NCBI RefSeq assembly: GCF_037023725.1
Contig: NZ_CP146077.1
Location: 1,215,001-1,279,000 of the forward strand
From: Pseudomonas bubulae
GTDB taxonomy: Bacteria; Pseudomonadota; Gammaproteobacteria; Pseudomonadales; Pseudomonadaceae
Direction of reading: 5' to 3'
DNA: 64,000 bases
Shown: positions 62,442-64,000 of the stretch, piece by piece
How positions within the stretch are numbered: position 1 is the stretch's first letter
Layout of the letters: every line of letters begins with the position of its first letter
The notes under the pieces: generated by a model
Told to the model about the DNA's origin: nothing
The model's database searches: none
What the model saw: the letters and a program-made list of their open reading frames with translations, nothing else
Translations under genes and position numbers: made by a program

Positions 62442-64000
62442 TTGTACAAATTCAAAACAGTGTTTCTGCTTCTTGTCCTGTTGTGCTCGGGCAATGGCAT
62501 GCTTTTGGCCGCCCCTACGCTGGCCTCTGTGATCAAGGCCGAGGAATCCGATGGCAAGCCTCCCGTGCTGGTGGATGGCGGGCTGCTGGGTGCCTTGGGT
62601 GCGGGGATGGACGAGGTTCAAGGTCAGCTCGGCCTGAGTATGCAGTTGCTGGACGCCTGGCGTTTACGCACCGAGCGGGCGGCAGGTGAAGTAGGGCAAC
62701 TGGTCGAGCAGGCATCCACACATCCTTCCTGGAGTGGTGTAGGCGACTTTTTCTTGCTGACGGTTATCTGGTCCGGCGTTTTTTTCGGGTTGATGCTCGC
62801 AGGAAGATTGCTGGCGCGTTATTTGTGTACCACGCGTTCGATGGTTGACCGGCCACGCATCCAGACGCTGGTGGGTTATGTGGTGCCCTACATGTTGCCT
62901 GCGCTGGTCTCGTTGATGCTGGCCCTGTACGCCAGCCGCATGCTGCAAGACACCTTGGGTCGCTCGTTCGGCCTGACCCTGACCTATGCCGGCAGCGCCG
63001 GGGTGTTCTGTGTGGCGCTGGTGCTGTCACTGAGTACCTTGTTTGAAACGGGCCACAAGCGCCGCGCGGTGCAGATTATTCGTCAGTACTCGAAACGGGC
63101 GCTGTTCTTGATCGGCTTTTTTTCGGCACTGAGCGACGCAATGAGCAGCCCGCAAATTGCGCGGCAAATCGGCGGCAATATCGCCAGTTGTCTGTCGGTA
63201 TTCGCCGGCCTGCTGGCGTGCGCCATTCTGGGCTGGCTGGTGGTACGGCTGCGGCGGCCCGTGGCTCACCTGATCCGCAATCGGGCCCTGGCACAACGGC
63301 TCGGGCAGCCAGCCTTGCAAGAGTCGTTGCGCATTTTTTCGGTACTCTGGTACTGGCCCGTGCTGCTGATGTTGCTGGTGAGCGCGCGCAATTTACTGGG
63401 CGTGGGTGAGGGCAGTGAACGTGCCTTGCGCAGTGCATTGCTGACATCGGGCCTGCTGATCGGCACGGTATTTCTGAGCACGATTCTGCATCATTCATTT
63501 CGGGCGCGAACCCAGCATACAGGGGCCTATAAAGAGCGTTTTATCGGTGTGGTTTACGCATTGCTGCGCATTGCCCTGGCCGTGACCTTTATTGAGTTGC
63601 TGGCGAAGATCTGGGGTTTCTCGCTGTTGGCCTTCGCTTCCGACAGCAATACCGGCAAGGTCATCAGTGATTCCCTGGGCCATATCCTGTTGATCCTTCT
63701 GGTGACCTGGTTGACCTGGGTGGTGCTCGACACGGCCATTCAACAAGCGCTGGAACCGGCCACCAACCGGCGCGGGAGCCATGAGCCCAGTACGCGAATC
63801 AAGACCATCCTGCCGCTGGCGCGCAATGCTATCAAAGTGATTCTGGTGGTGATCTGTACCATCACCACCATGGCCAATCTGGGGGTGAACGTCGCGCCCT
63901 TCCTGGCTGGCGCCGGGGTGATAGGCCTGGCCATCGGCTTTGGCTCCCAGCAGTTGGTGCAGGACGTGATTACCGGGCTGTTTATCATTATTGAAGACAC
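62442..64000 (+). CDS. Mechanosensitive ion channel, MscS family, YbiO-type (3'-partial)
   Basis: A large inner-membrane channel that would release osmolytes on hypo-osmotic shock. The gene runs off the window without a stop; about 519 residues are visible. I place the start at TTG 62442 because AGGAGG (62427-62432) lies 9 nt upstream, and it gives a signal-peptide-like N-terminus (YKFKTVFLLLVLLCSGNGMLLA). An ATG at 62421 is less well placed. A periplasmic domain to about residue 90 is followed by many membrane helices. Near the end are the pore-helix residues GAGVIGLAIGFGSQQLVQDV, the MscS TM3 signature. E. coli YbiO (741 aa) has a similar layout. Confidence 0.88.
   Translation, partial: MYKFKTVFLLLVLLCSGNGMLLAAPTLASVIKAEESDGKPPVLVDGGLLGALGAGMDEVQGQLGLSMQLLDAWRLRTERAAGEVGQLVEQASTHPSWSGVGDFFLLTVIWSGVFFGLMLAGRLLARYLCTTRSMVDRPRIQTLVGYVVPYMLPALVSLMLALYASRMLQDTLGRSFGLTLTYAGSAGVFCVALVLSLSTLFETGHKRRAVQIIRQYSKRALFLIGFFSALSDAMSSPQIARQIGGNIASCLSVFAGLLACAILGWLVVRLRRPVAHLIRNRALAQRLGQPALQESLRIFSVLWYWPVLLMLLVSARNLLGVGEGSERALRSALLTSGLLIGTVFLSTILHHSFRARTQHTGAYKERFIGVVYALLRIALAVTFIELLAKIWGFSLLAFASDSNTGKVISDSLGHILLILLVTWLTWVVLDTAIQQALEPATNRRGSHEPSTRIKTILPLARNAIKVILVVICTITTMANLGVNVAPFLAGAGVIGLAIGFGSQQLVQDVITGLFIIIED

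Noticed and set aside
62423..63782. Several short frames on both strands between 62,423 and 63,782
   Set aside because: They overlap one continuous + strand frame (from TTG 62442) that encodes a recognisable MscS-type channel with an AGGAGG ribosome-binding site.

Overview
The window is a Pseudomonas chromosome segment. The order rplA-rplJ-rplL-rpoB-rpoC / rpsL-rpsG-fusA-tuf / S10-spc-alpha ribosomal operons / katA-bfr-uvrA-MFS-ssb is the one I know from Pseudomonas aeruginosa PAO1. Protein lengths and sequences (RpoB 1357 aa, RpoC 1399 aa with a TTG start, S12, EF-Tu 397 aa, KatA 482 aa) fit that genus, and a Pseudomonas-type REP inverted pair lies beside the ferritin gene. The species cannot be fixed from the sequence alone.

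Bases 1-28,753 (all + strand) are the translation and transcription super-locus: 37 genes from a 5'-truncated rplA to rplQ, including rpmD (58 aa) and rpmJ (38 aa). Readable control elements are an L10 leader before rplJ, an attenuator-like hairpin before rpoB, and sigma70-type promoters before rpsL, rpsJ, rpsH and rpsM, each with a 17-nt spacer. Terminators follow tuf and rplQ.

Bases 28,800-36,140 are conserved housekeeping and stress genes: catalase katA, a bacterioferritin-family protein that lacks the haem-ligand Met, uvrA (- strand), a YajR-type MFS transporter and ssb. The accessory part starts after ssb, where PAO1 carries pyochelin genes. It opens with a membrane-bound PQQ-dependent sugar/quinate-type dehydrogenase (- strand) divergent from an OprB-type porin (+ strand).

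Bases 40,754-61,770 hold 18 genes, all on the - strand and mostly overlapping or a few bases apart. In transcription order they are: FAAL-like AMP ligase, acyl-CoA dehydrogenase, acyl carrier protein, a short thiolase-fold protein, an unrecognised 190-aa protein, a ferritin-like diiron oxygenase, a KASIII-like protein, a PLP-dependent decarboxylase, a second AMP ligase, a second KASIII-like protein, a 1000-aa acyl-CoA dehydrogenase/citrate-synthase fusion, a SAM methyltransferase, a TauD/SyrP-like Fe(II)/2-oxoglutarate oxygenase, an ABC ATPase and ABC-2 permease, a small membrane protein, an FAD-linked oxidase and an alpha-ketoglutarate-semialdehyde-type aldehyde dehydrogenase. I read this as a carrier-protein-based biosynthesis and export operon for a small molecule I do not recognise. 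It has no multimodular NRPS/PKS and no regulator gene. It is preceded by an AT-rich 670-bp gap with inverted repeats. The last gene (+ strand, from 62,442) is the 5' part of a large YbiO-type MscS channel that runs off the window.

Proposed logic of the operon (inference): the FAAL-like ligase and ACAD supply an activated, desaturated acyl group on the ACP. The second ligase plus decarboxylase make a decarboxylated aminoacyl thioester, as in the BtrI/BtrK and exosortase-A-associated modules. The diiron enzyme oxidises it. Atypical thiolase-fold proteins and the citrate-synthase domain join the pieces. The methyltransferase and TauD-type enzyme tailor the product, and the ABC pair exports it.
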